Positions 12,001-24,194 of a stretch of 64,000 bases of DNA are shown one piece after another. Under the pieces are notes generated by a model. The model ran no database searches and was not told the DNA's origin. It saw only the letters and a list, made by a program, of their open reading frames with translations. A program made the translations under genes and the position numbers. The DNA comes from Monodelphis domestica (Eukaryota > Chordata > Mammalia > Didelphimorphia > Didelphidae), in contig NC_077230.1 of assembly GCF_027887165.1 (NCBI RefSeq), forward strand, positions 347,071,989 through 347,135,988, written 5' to 3'. How positions within the stretch are numbered: the first letter of the stretch is position 1; each line of letters opens with the position of its first letter.

Positions 12001-12715
12001 CAATTTGGAACTATGCACAAAGGGCGATAAAAGAATGTCTACCCTTTGATCCAGCCATAGCACTGCTGGGTCTGTACTCCAAAGAGATAATGGACAAAAA
12101 GACTTGTACAAGAATATTCATAGCTGCGCTTTTTGTGGTGGCCAAAAATTGGAAAACGAGGGGATGCCCTTCAATTGGGGAATGGCTGAGCAAATTGTGG
12201 TATATGTTAGTGATGGAATACTATTGTGCTAAAAGGAACAATAAAGTGGAGGAATTCCATGGAGACTGGAACGACCTCCAGGAAGTGATGCAGAGTGAGA
12301 GGAGCAGAACCAGGAGAACATTGTACACAGAGACAAACACACTGTGGTATAATCGAACGTAATGGACTTCTCCATTAGGGGCGGCATAATGTCCCTGAAC
12401 AATCTGCAGGGATCTAGGAGAAAAAACACTATCCATAAGCAAAGGACAAACTGTGGGAGTAGAAACACTGAGGAAAAGCAACTGCCTGACTACAGCGGTT
12501 GAGGGGACATGACAGAGGAGAGACTCTAAACGCACACTCTAATGCAAATATTAACAACATGGCAATGGGTTCAAGTCAAGAACACATATGATACCAGTGG
12601 AATCACGCGTCGGCTACGGGGGGGTGGGGGGGAGGAAAAGAAAATGATCTTTGTCTTTAATGAATAATGCATGGAAATAATCAAATAAAATACTATAAAA
12701 TTAAAAAAAAACAAA
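12001..12715 (+). mobile_element. LINE-1 3' end, 5'-truncated, with target-site duplication
   Basis: The first 360 bp encode the C-terminal part of L1 ORF2 in the plus direction (…PFDPAIALLGLYSKEI…, …PSIGEWLSKLWYMLVMEYYC…, …DWNDLQEVMQSERSRTRRTL…). A 3'UTR and A-rich tail follow, ending at 12,715. The 16-bp repeat cagagagat(a/t)gccctc flanks it at 11,985-12,000 and 12,716-12,731 with one mismatch. The open frame is intact across the fragment, so this is one of the younger insertions here, but it lacks almost the whole element. Confidence 0.92.
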
Positions 12716-12731
12716 CAGAGAGATTGCCCTC

Positions 12732-13060
12732 TATTGCCAGACCTCAGCCTCTATTAGCAGATTGGTCCACACAATCTCCAACCATGCCTCCGAAGCCTTT
12801 ACTTAAGTCCTTCCTATATTCATCAATCTCGAAGGGTACCTGACACAGTCTTATTCCCTTAATTCGATAGAGGAAGAAACAGAGGCTTTGCTGTAGATCA
12901 AACAGTGCAGACCAAAATGTCAGAGCTAGGACTAGGACCTGGCTGTATGCTCCAACTTTCTTTGATCCCCTTTTCTCCACTTGAGTAAATGCTACTCATC
13001 CTTCAAGATCTAGCTTCTAAAGTAAGGCCTCTTCCAATCCAAGAAACATTCAGCACCAGA
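12732..13060. other. No feature recognised
   Basis: Unique-looking sequence apart from a weak MIR-like stretch at about 12,860-12,950 (aattcgatagaggaagaaac). No gene evidence. Confidence 0.45.
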
Positions 13061-13380
13061 GAGTATGATTAAGTTGCCTGGAATAGAATGAATAAAAAGA
13101 AGGGCAGTCCCTGCCCTCCAAGAGCTTCCAATCTAAAGGAGGAAACAACATATCAAAGGAGTCAGGAAAGGGGAGTGGGACACTGCAAGGTACATCTTAT
13201 TCCCTGACATTGAAACCAGGTAGGGTAGTAGATGCAAAGGGAAGTGAGCTGAGTCCAGTTTCTGCCTTCTATAAAGGAAGGCAGTCAGAGGGGAGGGGAG
13301 GTAGATGATGTCAGTCAGGGCTTGAGTTAGCAGAATTGTGGTGAGGTTAGGAGTCTAGAAATGATGAATTTATCCCAAGA
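13060..13380 (+). repeat. Ancient mammalian repeat (family B), degraded
   Basis: cagtccctgccctccaagag and cttccaatctaaaggaggaa match the family, followed by its purine-rich 3' part. Confidence 0.45.
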
Positions 13381-13739
13381 GGGGCCCTTTTTTTGTGGGC
13401 AGCAGATACAAAATGGAGACTAGTAGTCTTCCCACACAAATGACTGTTACCCATCTCGTCTTCCCCTTTTCTGACCTTCTATATCAAGGTAAGTCTGAAC
13501 TAAATAATGTGGCAATTGGATCTTTATTTATCATCTTTTATTGCTGGTTCCTTCTCCTTCCCCAGTTCATCTTCTCTGTCTGATGGACCTCCAAACTCCC
13601 CAAAGACGAGGGCAAGGTATTCCCTCTCTCTCCAATTCCTATAGCCTCAAGGTCTGGGTACAGAGGAAACACCATGGGAGAAAGAGTCCAAGTGTCTGAA
13701 AACATAGTCCTGCCACTAACTTCCTCTGTGTGAAAGGGG

Positions 13740-14000
13740 ATCCCATCCGCTGGGGATTGGCTACACAAACTGTGGGTCATGAATGTAATGGGATATCACG
13801 GAGCAGGAAAAAATGACAAATACAATGGGTACCAAGAAGCATGGAAGACTTTCATGAACTTGACCTAGAGTCAAGTGAGCCAGAGAAACCATATGCACAG
13901 TGACTACACCAATGAAAATGGAAAATAAAACATCCAAAAGTGAATATTGCAAAATTATAAAGAACAAGTGTGGCTGCAAAGAAGAAATATGAGAAGGCAC
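13740..14000 (+). mobile_element. Old LINE-1 3'-end fragment
   Basis: The pieces gggattggctacacaaactg, aatgtaatgggatatcacgg and agtgagccagagaaaccata match the same L1 ORF2 C-terminal region as the 12.0-kb copy, with more substitutions and several stops. Confidence 0.65.
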
Positions 14001-14428
14001 CTCTCTCCGCTCCTTTGCAGTGGTGGCAGGTCCACAGCATACATTTTCAGACCTTTTTGATATATTCATTGGTTTTGCTAATGATCATTTTTCTTCTCCT
14101 TTTTCCCCCTTTAAAAAAAATACTTTGAGCTCTCAGCTTTTCTCCCAAGCTCAGTATTGCTATATCTGCTCCCCTGAGACAAGATGGAGAACATCAGAGT
14201 CAATGGATGCACTTGGTGACCAGGGCTGCATTCCCCTCAGATAAGAGTAGGTGCGATAAGTCATCAATGACCTCTTATTGATCTCAGCTTCTTGGTTTAT
14301 ATGTTCTAACATAATTCTATGCATGGCAAATTCAAGGGCACTGTGAGGCTGACAATGGAAAGCTGGGGATCAATGAAAAAACCATTATTAACTTCCAGGA
14401 GTATGATCCTATCAATATTAAATGGGGA

Positions 14429-14628
14429 AGGGAGCAGCTGGGTAGCTGGATAGAGAGCCCGGCCTAGAAATGGGAGGTCCTGGGTTCAAATCTCGCCTCA
14501 GATACTTCCCAGCTGTGTGACTCTGGGCAAGTCACTTAACCCCCATTGCCTAGTCCTTACCACTTTTCTGCCTTGGAACCAATATATAGTATTGATTCTA
14601 AGATGGAAGGTGAGGGTTTAAAAAAGTT
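14429..14628 (+). mobile_element. Marsupial CORE-SINE inside the GAPDH pseudogene
   Basis: Full-length sense copy beginning aggggagcagctgggtagct and ending gtgagggtttaaaaaagttt. It is flanked by the 11-bp repeat ttaaatgggga at 14,418-14,428 and 14,629-14,639, and the GAPDH frame resumes right after the second copy. Confidence 0.93.
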
Positions 14629-14705
14629 TTAAATGGGGAGTTGTTAGAGCTGAATATGTAGTAGTAGAATCCACTGGTGTCTTTACCATTAAAGAAATGG
14701 CTTAG

Positions 14706-14912
14706 GGATGGGGGCAGCTCAGTGGTTTGAGAACTAGGCCTAACGATGGGATGTCCTGGGTTCAAATCCGGCCTCAGACACTTCCTAGCTGTATGATCCT
14801 GGACAAGTCACTTAACCCCCATTGTCTAGCCCTTACCACTCTTCTATCTTGGAAACAACACACACAGCATTAATTTGAAGAAGGAAGGCAAGTGTTTAAA
14901 AGAAAATAAAAA
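14706..14912 (+). mobile_element. Second marsupial CORE-SINE inside the GAPDH pseudogene
   Basis: Sense copy from gggggcagctcagtgg to gtgtttaaaagaaaataaaa, with ggctta and ggctaa flanks. It interrupts GAPDH just after the STGVFT block, and LKG..RCIII resumes after it. Confidence 0.88.
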
Positions 14913-15116
14913 AGGCTAAAGGGTGAATCCAGGTGTATCATTATCTTTGCCCCTTCTCCTGATGCTGCCATGTTCAAGAAGGGAGTTAATCATTAGAGAT
15001 CATCCCTTTAAGATACTGCTTGGCCCTTCTTGGCCAAGGTCATCCATGACAACTTGGGCACTGGAAATTGCTCACGGTCAAAATCTATCACTTCACTACC
15101 ATCCAGAAGACAGTAG

Positions 15117-15287
<171 letters not shown>

Positions 15288-15499
15288 TGAAATGCCCCCT
15301 GGAGAAACTGGCCAAACGTGATGATATCAAGAAGAGGCAAAGCAAGCATCCCTGGGACCCTTAGAGAGCAACTTGGGCTACCCAGGAAGCCAGGCTGTAT
15401 CCTGTGACTTTATTGGCAACACTGATTCTTCCTCCTTTAATGCTGGCACTAGTATTTGCCTCAGTGTCTATTTTGTTGAGCTCATTTCCTGATAAAAAA

Positions 15500-16050
15500 T
15501 GGTAACATTGGAGGTAAACAATGGAGGTAATAGACCTCCAAGGAATAAAATGGAAAGCTATGGATCTTCATTTCTAGCCAAAAGAAGAGTTCCACTAAGG
15601 GAGCCGGGATCCCTAACCTATTTCTCTATCCAGGGATCTTGGGCTCCCATAGACAGTCCTTGCCCCAAGGCCCCCCATAATAGTGGGGAGAAGCATGCAG
15701 TCTTATGTTGTAGGTCGCAAAGTTCCCACATTCCATGTAAACAAATAAATGAATTAATAAATAAATAAAATATAAAAAATGTTCTTTGTTACATGGAAAG
15801 GCTCTCTCTTGGATAAGGCAGAGGAAGAATACTGGGAGAAAGTCTAATGATGCAAAAAAAAACCCCCACAACAAAATATGGACTTTTGAAAACTCCCTGT
15901 ATGATATTATATAAATCATTTCCCCCTGTTCCCTACCCTGGGTTCTCAACCTCCTCATCTGTAAAATGGGGCAAGTGATACATGATACACTTCACTGCCT
16001 CTGAGGTGAAGTGGTTATGAGGGAAGAGTTGCTAAAATCATGAAAAAGTG
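15500..16050. other. No feature recognised
   Basis: Unassigned sequence downstream of the GAPDH pseudogene. An AT-rich (aataaat)n stretch lies at 15,740-15,770 and one short open frame is not supported as coding. Confidence 0.45.
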
Positions 16051-16260
16051 AGCTGTTAGTCCCATGATATGGTAGAAAGAACATTGAACTTGAAGGGGGG
16101 GGACACCTGGGTTCAAATCCTAGCACTGTCACATATTAGTTATGTGAGCAACCTTGGATTTTAGAAATCACTTTATTTTTCTGGACCTCAGTTTTCTCAT
16201 CTATAAAATGGGAATAATACTTGCATCACCTACTTCACAGATGGTAGGCATCACAAAATT
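16050..16260 (+). repeat. MIR-like SINE
   Basis: Contains gaacattgaacttgaagggg, acctgggttcaaatcctagc, acctcagttttctcatctat and aaatgggaataatacttgca, a near complete sense MIR. Confidence 0.85.
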
Positions 16261-16621
16261 AAAGTCAATATAAGGAGCAAAATTTGAACCCAGGTCTTCT
16301 GAGTCCAGAGCCAATATTCTTTCTACTGTAATGTAGCATATGTTTGGGTCCTCAGTAAGCCCCTTGAGATCAGGGTCTATTATGCTTCTATCTTAATATC
16401 TCCAGTACCTAGCCCACTGCTGGCATATAGTAGGTGCTTAATAAAGGTTTCTAGAAGGGTTGTGAGGAAAAGAGCTTTAGCAACCTTAAAGGGGTCTGGA
16501 AATGGGAGCTATAATTATAATAAATATCTGATGTCCTGAACTGAACCTGTTATAAAAAGATACTGAGAGAGGATGATTTACATGACAGTCATTAACCCAA
16601 GGCAAAGGACTTCTTATTTGA

Positions 16622-16833
16622 AAAACCCTTACCTTCTCTTGTCTTAGAATCGATTCTGTATATTGGTTCCAAGGAGAAGAGTGGTAAGGGCTAGGCAATG
16701 AGGGTTAAGTGACTTGCCCAGGGTCACACAGCTAGTCACACAGCTAGGAAGTGTCTGAGGTCAGATTTGAACTCAGGACCAACCATCTCTGGGCCTGACT
16801 ATTAATTCACTGAGCCACCACTTTAGCTGTCCC
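16622..16833 (-). mobile_element. Marsupial CORE-SINE with an internal duplication
   Basis: Antisense copy. The phrase cacacagctag is repeated in tandem (gtcacacagctagtcacaca) near 16,725-16,745, an internal slip of about 12 bp. Confidence 0.85.
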
Positions 16834-16941
16834 TGGGAGGCCTTTTTCTACTCACAGACTTTCTTCGAGGGTGCTCAGTACAACACTCAGCATAATGCTG
16901 GGTATCATCACCTAGGAATCTGCCATCAGAAAGGTAGACAG

Positions 16942-17740
16942 TGTGTAGATAAAATGAACTCCCCTATCCATTTTTAAATTTAATCACCAAAAGTGTAAAC
17001 ATCCCACTTAATCATTGAGTGGGGGAGGTCTGTGACCCATATGTAGGATAATAGGTGAGGAATCAGACTTAAACTGACTGCCCCGTGAGCAGTCCTAAGC
17101 AAAGCTTCAACTGCAATTGGAAGACATAAAGGTGGAGGAAGGTACAGGAAGTGATGCAAAAGAAAGTGTCTTTAAAAGGGAGTTACAACTTCCTGTGGGG
17201 ATTTCTTCAAGAGTACTAGAGTTCTTCACGCTTGGGACTTCTGACTGCTCTCATTCTTTCATTCTTTGGAGTTCTGAGTTTGAACTGGAGGCTGGTGAAG
17301 AATCTGATGTCTGGACCTGAGACCCTGGACTTGATGAGGCTGTTCTTAAATCTCTCCCTTTGGATGGACACATGGTGAGTGAAAAGAGCTGACTCCTTTC
17401 CTGGATTTTCTGAAGAGACTAGCCTCAGGAGAGACCTATCCTCTTGAAAGAGGCTCTCTGCATCCCCGGGTCCTCGGCTACAAGGGCCGAGGCCTCTCCA
17501 ACTAAGGACTAAACTCCCCTGCCTGGTTTTGAGCCAATGGTTGCAGCAAAATACTTAGTGCTTAGGCTAGATATTTTACTCTATCCTCTCTCTCATTTTC
17601 TTACTTTTACTCTTTCTATATTTTGTAAATAAATTGTTAAATAAATATCTTTGGAATTTAATTAAATTCCTGGTGACCTTACTCTGGAATAATCCAGCCC
17701 AACCTTTTATGTAAAACCCTCTTTTCTCCCCCTTGCAACA
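16942..17740 (+). mobile_element. Probable solitary LTR of an endogenous retrovirus
   Basis: About 800 bp that begins TGTGTAGATAAAATG and ends ...CCCTTGCAACA. It contains an AATAAA cluster near 17,625-17,645 followed by a T-rich U5-like stretch with tggaataatccagcccaacc. No open reading frames of gag, pol or env type are seen next to it, so it would be a solo LTR. Exact ends and a target-site duplication were not established. Confidence 0.5.
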
Positions 17741-17971
17741 GAAAAATGAATGAATGAATGAATCAAGGGAGAGTGTCTTCTATACTCCAGCCTCTCCCCC
17801 TCCTTTATCTCGAATTATCAGCAAATGTACCTCTCCAGTACTCCAGATTACTTTTCTCTCAACAAACATCAGGGATGAAGTATAAAACTTCCTATAGACA
17901 CTTGGGAGGGGCATATGCACCCTGGGCTGGGTTCTCAGTCAATATTGACCTTATTTCCAAGTTGAGGGCAT

Positions 17972-17972
<1 letters not shown>

Positions 17973-18044
<72 letters not shown>
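17973..18044. repeat. Perfect (CT)36 microsatellite
   Basis: Seventy-two bases of uninterrupted CT, the head of the longer pyrimidine tract that follows. Confidence 0.98.
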
Positions 18045-18046
<2 letters not shown>

Positions 18047-18420
18047 CCCTCTCCTCCATCTCTTTCCCCCTCCTTCTCCCTCTTTCTCTCCCTCTCTCCC
18101 CTCTCCCCCTCCCTTTCTCTTCCCCTCCCTCTCCCTCTCTCTCCCCCTCCCTCTCCCTGTAAAGGTTAAAATTCACATCCCTCCATCTCTCTCTTCCCAC
18201 CTCCCTCTCTCTCTCCCCATCTTCCCCCCTCACTCTCTCTCTCCCTCCCTCTTTCTCCCTCCCTCCATCTCTCTCTTCCCCCTCCCTCTTTCTCTCCTCT
18301 CCCTCTTTCTCCCTTCCCTCCCTCTCTCTCTCTCCACCTCCCTTTCCCTCCCTCTCCCTCTCCTCCTCTCCCTCTCCCTTCACTCTTTCCCCCCTCCCTC
18401 CCTCTTCTCCCCCTCTGTAT
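18045..18420. repeat. Polypyrimidine tract (CCCTCT-rich)
   Basis: C/T-rich sequence built from ccctctccctccctcttt-like units, with one short break at about 18,160-18,180 (taaaggttaaaattcacatc). Confidence 0.93.
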
Positions 18421-19399
18421 TTGGAGCACTGGTGAGGTTGTGATGTATTTCTGAACCAGGACCACTGGGAATCTGTCCATTGGGACGGTATGGAATGAGG
18501 TGCTGTAGAACTTCCAGGGAAGCCCGGGAGAGTGGGATAGATAGATGGGGATGCAGAGAACACTAGGGCTGGCTTCTGCTCTCAGATTTCCTGCTGTGTG
18601 ACCTTGGGTAAGCCCCATTCTGACCTCTGGAACTCCCCCTTCCCAGGGGACAGTGTTGGGAAGGTGAGCCCTGTTTGCCTTCAAGGATAGAGCTGATGAG
18701 TTGCAGGTCTTGTGTACTATGCTCCTGCTCCCTGAGGAACCTTGGCACCCAGAATTCTGGGAGTTGGCCAGATGGTCCCCCTGGGCCATGCTGTTCCCTT
18801 CCACATCTAGCCAGGTGTTAAATAAGAAAGAGTGTCCAGAGGGGAGACAGAAAGCCTGGGTTCTATACCTCTCTGTTCCACATGATCCACAAGTGACCTT
18901 GAGCAAATTCCCCCCTCTCTGGCTTTCACTTAGTTCCTCCATTCTATATTGACACAAGAATGCAGAAGAGAACTACCTTCTCTGTTAGCCTTTCAATGAA
19001 ACTTCTCAACCAAGGTTTGAACATTCTGGATGATGGAACATGAGGAACCGTGATGTAGAAAGCCACCTGCTTCTCTGAGCTACAGAGGGGTAGGGTGGTG
19101 AGTGGGCAAGGGATTGGTGAAGGAAGGCTTCATGGAAAAAGTTACTTGTTTATTGTTTTGTTTTATTTGAAGTTCCATGATCAGGAAAAAACCTCTGAAT
19201 ATGGAATATTGGAACTGGTAGGGGTTTTTCAAATACTTTCAGTCAGTTTCTCCTACTCATCCTAGTTTCAAATGAATAAACTGAGGCAGAGAGAGATAAA
19301 GATCAGGGTCCTATTTAGAAGGCTGAAGCTGAACAAGCCAATCCCCAAGTTCCCTTTGAGGCTAATAATTTATACAGAATCCTAGGATTTGGAGCTTAG

Positions 19400-19615
19400 A
19401 CTCCACCTGACCAAAGAATTCTTAGCCTGTTATCTAGTCTTCCAAAGGGTCCATGGATAGATTGGGGGGGGGGGTCTAAGTATGGATAGAAAAAACCCTC
19501 TACATCTTTATTTCTACTAACCTCTAGCTGAATTGAGCATTTTCCTGAGAGGCAGCCCTTCTCCCCCAGATTGCTAAAGAGATCCTGATACAAATGTCAA
19601 CAACTCCTGATCTAA
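19400..19615 (-). mobile_element. DNA transposon remnant, TIR family A
   Basis: Contains aaagggtccatggatagatt, tttctactaacctctagctg and gagcattttcctgagaggca, the antisense of the copy near 50.9 kb. A CORE-SINE starts directly at its right end. Confidence 0.5.
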
Positions 19616-19815
19616 GGGGCAGCTGGGAAGCACAGTGGATAGAGCACCAGACCTGGAGTCAGGAGGACCTGGGCTCAAATCTAGTCTCAGTCACTTCCTA
19701 GCTGTGTGACCAGTCAAGTCACTTAATCCCAACTGTTTAGCCCTTACTTCTCTTCTGTCTTGGAACAGATAAGTAAGGGTTAGCATTAAGTAATGCAGAA
19801 GGTAGGGGTTAGAAA
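19616..19815 (+). mobile_element. Marsupial CORE-SINE
   Basis: Sense copy beginning ggggcagctgggaagcacag and passing ctagctgtgtgaccagtcaa. The 3' tail is rearranged (gataagtaagggttagcatt). Confidence 0.85.
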
Positions 19816-19857
19816 TCCAAAATCCTCCTGGATCTAGCCCATTGCTCTAGTTTTTCA

Positions 19858-20103
19858 GTTGTTTTTCAGACATGTCTAACTCTCTATGACACCAATTGGG
19901 TTTTCTTGGCAAAGATGCTAAAGTGATTTGCCATTTCTTTCTCCAGCTCATTTTATAGATAAGGAAACTGAGGCAAACAGGGTGATGTGACTTGTCCAGG
20001 ATCACATAGCTAGTAAATGTCTCAGGTCAGATTTGAACTCATGAAGATGAGTCTTCCTGACTCCTGAGTGGGCATTCTATCCACTGTACCACCTAGCTGC
20101 TCT
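19858..20103 (-). mobile_element. Longer marsupial CORE-SINE (MAR1-like)
   Basis: Antisense copy with gttgtttttcagacatgtct, gttttcttggcaaagatgct, taaggaaactgaggcaaaca and actgtaccacctagctgctc in order. Confidence 0.9.
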
Positions 20104-20904
20104 ATTTTTAAAAGGAAGAAAAATGGAGGTAGACCTAGAGGAAAGAATCCAACTTCTCCAAGGTCCTAGAGGCATTAAGTATCAGAGAACAAGGATTCAA
20201 ACTCGGATTTTCTGGCTCCAATTATTAAATGCCATTAAGGGGGAAAGGAAGGTCCCTATGTCTTAGAAGCTAAGCTCTGGAAAGAATCAGGAATCCTGGC
20301 ACCTGGCTTCCAAGTTTGATTGTGCATACACCACTTGGCTTCTTGGCTTCAGGGTGAATTATGGGGTAGTAGTGGTCTGGGAAGGGAAGCCTAGAAAGCT
20401 CCCCACATCCCTTCCTTTGCCTGATTCCCTTTCCTAGTCTCCTCTTCCCTCAGAAACCAAGGCATTGTGCCCAGATCAGCCTCAGCCAGCCTCGTCCTGT
20501 CTAGTCATTCATTACCCTGAGACAGACAGACAGACACAGGAAGGGGACACCGAGAGATGGGAAGACAGACAGGCAGACCAATAGACAGGAGAGCGTGGGG
20601 AGAGACTGGTCCCAGGCAAGAGCAGCCACTCTCCCATCGCTCCTGTGGAAGAAGTGGGGGTTGAGGGGGAGAAGCCAGAGACACTGCAATGCAGAGTTGG
20701 GGATGGTGACAAAGGAGGCCTTGGGGAATGGGTCCCCAGAGACACAGAGTCTAGAACCAACCAGGGACCATAACCTGGGTCCCCTGGAGAGTTGTAAATA
20801 CACAGCTGCAGGATGACTTTAGCTATAGCCTAACAGATTCAGGTGGAATACTATTATATTCTTTGGAAGGAAGAAGGAGCATTAGAGCTCCAAGATTGAG
20901 ACCA

Positions 20905-21015
20905 AGATTCCTTTGGCAGTGTCTTAAAGTCTATGGACCCCTTCTTCAGAATCATGCTTATAGATGCATAAGGTAAAATACATAGGCTTCCAAAAGAAAC
21001 CGAATCCAATGACCC
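20905..21015 (+). mobile_element. DNA transposon remnant, TIR family A (fragment)
   Basis: Contains ggcagtgtcttaaagtctat, ggaccccttcttcagaatca and aaatacataggcttccaaaa, matching the interior of the 33.9-kb copy. Confidence 0.5.
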
Positions 21016-21174
21016 TCTGTGTAGACCACCCACTCCCCCTGCCCCAGGCCTTCAACCTGACCAATGCCTTGGAATCTACCCATTGACTCCTTCCTTGTGT
21101 AGAACCCTAGACCTTCAACCTGAGCAACACCCCCCAGCCCCAGCCCAGACCCCTGCTAGGCTCTATCCTGAAGC

Positions 21175-21700
21175 TTTTTCTTTTCTCCTCCTTCCCTATC
21201 TTTCCCTCTGTGTCTCCATCTCTCTCCCTCCCTCCCCTTTTTCCTCCTCCTCCCTTCTCTCTCCCTCTCTTCCCCACCTCTCTCCCCTTCCCTCCCCCTC
21301 TCTCTGTCTCTCTCTCTCCCTCTTTCCCTCCTTCCATCTCTCTTCCCCATCTCTCTCTGTTTCTTCCTCTCTTTCTTCTCCCCTTTCTCTTCCTCTCTCC
21401 CTCCCTCTCTTCCCCATCTGTCTCTGTCTCCATCTCTCTCCCTCTTTCTCCTTTTTCCTCCTCCCTCCTTCTCTCTCCCTCTCTCTTCCCCACCTCTCTC
21501 CCCCCCCCTCTCTGTCTGTCTCTCCCCCTCCCTCTCTCTCTGTCTCTCTCCCTCTTTCTCTCCATCTTTCTGTCTCTCTCTTTTCTCCTTTCTTCTCCCC
21601 TCTCTCTCTTTTCCTCCCTCCCTCTTTCTTCCCCATCTCCCTCTGTCTCTCCCCCCCACCCCTCTTCTCCCTCTCTCTGACTCAATCTCTATTCTCTGTC
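21175..21700. repeat. Polypyrimidine tract (CTCTCTCCC-rich)
   Basis: About 520 bp nearly free of purines on the plus strand, with repeated tctccctctcttccccatct units at intervals of roughly 70-120 bp, then a short CACACA/GCACGCAC segment at 21,703-21,727. Confidence 0.93.
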
Positions 21701-22127
21701 TCACACATGCACGCACGCACACACACTCATTCTTGCATGAGTCTCCTATTAGCAGAGTTGTTTACTCTCCATTTCAACAGAGGAGCAAAATGAATCTGGG
21801 CAAGAGATTGATTTGACCCTTTTTGCAGGGGTCCCAGCCTAGTTTGGGAACTCTGTCATCCTCAAGAAGAGACCCAGACCTCTAGGGACTACAAAGCCTC
21901 TTCCATCCCCTATTCCCCTGCCCCCTTCCCTATGTAGAGGTAGAAGACCATACCAAGATCCCCCTTGCCCCTCCAAAAAAAGCTTTTCTTACCAGACCTG
22001 TGCTGAGTAGGTGATGGGTTGTCTTTTAGATGGGAAAAAGGCTTACTTCTGAGCTAACAGTGCATATGGCCAGATGAGCAAACAAGAGAGCCCTGGGATG
22101 AGAGTTGGGATACAGTCAGTCTAATCC

Positions 22128-22382
22128 TAGAGGCAGGTAGGTGGCCTGGTGGATAGAGAGCCAGGGCTGGAGTCAGTAAAAACTAAGTTCAAATCTAGCC
22201 TCAGACACTTATTAGCTGTGTGACCCAGATCAAGTCACTTTACCCTGTGTTTGCCTCAGTTTACTCATCTGTCAAATGAGTTGGAGAAGGAAATGGAAAA
22301 ACAACTCCAGTATCTTTGCCAAGAAAACCCCAAATGGGGTCATGAAAAGTTGGATATTACTGAAAAATGTCCAAACAACATC
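22128..22382 (+). mobile_element. Longer marsupial CORE-SINE (MAR1-like)
   Basis: Sense copy with aggtggcctggtggatagag, gcctcagacacttattagct, caaatgagttggagaaggaa and gccaagaaaaccccaaatgg. Confidence 0.9.
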
Positions 22383-22418
22383 TTCAGGATCAAATAGAAA
22401 TATTCTGTTTGGTATTTT

Positions 22419-22612
22419 TTTAAACCCTTATCTTCCATCTTAGAATCAATACTGTGTATTGGTTCCAAGGCAGAAGAACGGTATAGGCTAGGCAGTGGGG
22501 GTTAAGTGACTTGTCCAGGGTCACACATATAGGAAGTGTCTGAGGCCAGACTTGAACTCAGGAACTCCTGTGTCTAGGCTTGGCTCTCGATCCACTGAGC
22601 CACCCAGCAGCC
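22419..22612 (-). mobile_element. Marsupial CORE-SINE
   Basis: Antisense full-length copy (tttaaacccttatcttccat to gccacccagcagcc), about 35 bp after a MAR1-like copy in the opposite orientation. Confidence 0.9.
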
Positions 22613-23019
22613 TGCTCTGTTTAGTCTTTAAGGCTCTTTAGGGCCTGAACTGGTGAACCAGGGCTTTGCTCACCCAGCATGTGAAGACTGCTTCGGCTGA
22701 ACAGATGGAAGAAACCAACAAGAAGGTTCAACGGCTGAGATGGCGACGCAGCAAAGCACTGTGGAGCACAAAGGACAACACAGCCATCCAATGCAGCTGA
22801 GGAAGCTTCCAGGTTTAATGACTTTTTGTGCCACTGGACCCAGGCTTCCAATGCTGAAAGAGTGGGACTGTCTCTGTGCAATGACTTTTCCACTTAAATC
22901 TCCTTCACGCACGAGTGTTTTTGTGCACACTCATCTACATCACAGATGAAAACGCACAAAGACAATCGTCATCCTCGGTTACCGAGAGACTACTACTACT
23001 AGGGCCTGAACTCTTCCTA

Positions 23020-23430
23020 CCTTTCCACCGATCTTCTCTTACTTTATTCTTCTCTATGCATTCTATAGATCGGCCACACTGGCCTACTTGCTATTCCTCA
23101 CACCTGACCTCCTATCTCCCATCTCTGTGCCTTTGCACTGGCTGTGCCCTATGTCTGAGATGCTCTCCTTCCTTCTTCCTCTCTGCCTCCGGGTACTCCA
23201 CTTCCTTGTAGTCCCAGCTCAAATGCCAGCTTCTGTCAAAAGGCCATTCCTGGTTCTCCCTGGCCATTTAAGCCTTCCCCCTCTTCAGTTACTTCCCTCC
23301 TACTCTGTATGTCTTTTGTATGTACCTAGTTAGGTTTCCTCCCTTGGTAGAATTAAGATCCTAGAAAGCAGGAGCTATTTTTGCAACAACATGTTCATTC
23401 TTGGTATCTCCTTAACACTTGGTATGGCAT
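23020..23430 (+). repeat. L2 LINE 3' end
   Basis: Long and fairly well preserved: cacctgacctcctatctccc, tttgcactggctgtgcccta, ctcaaatgccagcttctgtc, tctgtatgtcttttgtatgt and aattaagatcctagaaagca. Confidence 0.8.
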
Positions 23431-23437
23431 GTGGCTA

Positions 23438-23696
23438 TTTGTCATTGTTGTTCAGTTGTTTTCAGTCATGGCTGACCCTCCATGACCCCATCTGGGGGTT
23501 TTCTTGGCAAAGGCACTAGAGCAGTTTGCCATTTCCTTCCCCAGCTCATTTTGTAGATGAGGAAACTGAGGCAAACAGGGTTAGTAACTCGTTCCAGGTC
23601 ACATAGCCAGTTGGTGTCTGAGGCCAGATTTGAACTCACAAAGATGAGTCTTCCTGACTCCAGGCTCAGCGCTCTATGGCACTACCTAGGTGCCCC
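23438..23696 (-). mobile_element. Longer marsupial CORE-SINE (MAR1-like)
   Basis: Antisense full copy with ttgttgttcagttgttttca, gaccccatctgggggttttc, gatgaggaaactgaggcaaa and gcgctctatggcactaccta. It follows directly on the L2 fragment. Confidence 0.92.
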
Positions 23697-23977
23697 AGGT
23701 ATGGATGGATGCTTGCTAAATAATTAGACTCAGTGGTCGCCAATGTCCCATCTAGTTCTGCAATTCTACTTTATTTCAGGTGCACAAACCTACAATGCCA
23801 GGTTACCAGGAGCATCTATGTCTCTAATGACTGATGAAAGTCAAAGAGAAGGGAGATTCAGGGTCTGGAGGGACCAACATGGGCGGCAATGGCCAGGGAG
23901 AACTTCCTGGGTGAGACTTAGTGGATAGAAATATATTCTAGACCTGGACGGGATCATCTCTTCCAGCCTCCTTTTTC

Positions 23978-24192
23978 TTTTAAAAATTGTTACCTTCCAT
24001 CTTAGAATCAATATATTAAGTATTGGTTCCAAAACAGAAGTGTGGTAAGGGCTAGGCAATTTGGGATTATGTGATTTACCCAAGGTCATATAGGTAGGAA
24101 GTGTCCAAGGCCAGGATTTGAACCTAGGACCCCCAACCACCACCCCCATCTCCCAGCTTGACTCCCTATCCATTGAGCCACCTAGCTGCCCC
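23978..24192 (-). mobile_element. Marsupial CORE-SINE
   Basis: Antisense copy (aaaattgttaccttccatct to gccacctagctgcccc), flanked by ccttttt/cttctttttct pyrimidine sequence. Confidence 0.9.
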
Positions 24193-24194
24193 TT

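Noticed and set aside
11946..12362. 138-codon plus-strand open frame resembling a gene
   Set aside because: Its main part is the LINE-1 ORF2 C-terminus, and the sequence is bounded by an L1 target-site duplication.
21960..22060. Minus-strand donor-like ggtctg/gtaaga as a possible exon end
   Set aside because: No acceptor-flanked coding segment precedes it and the codons before it contain no recognisable protein.
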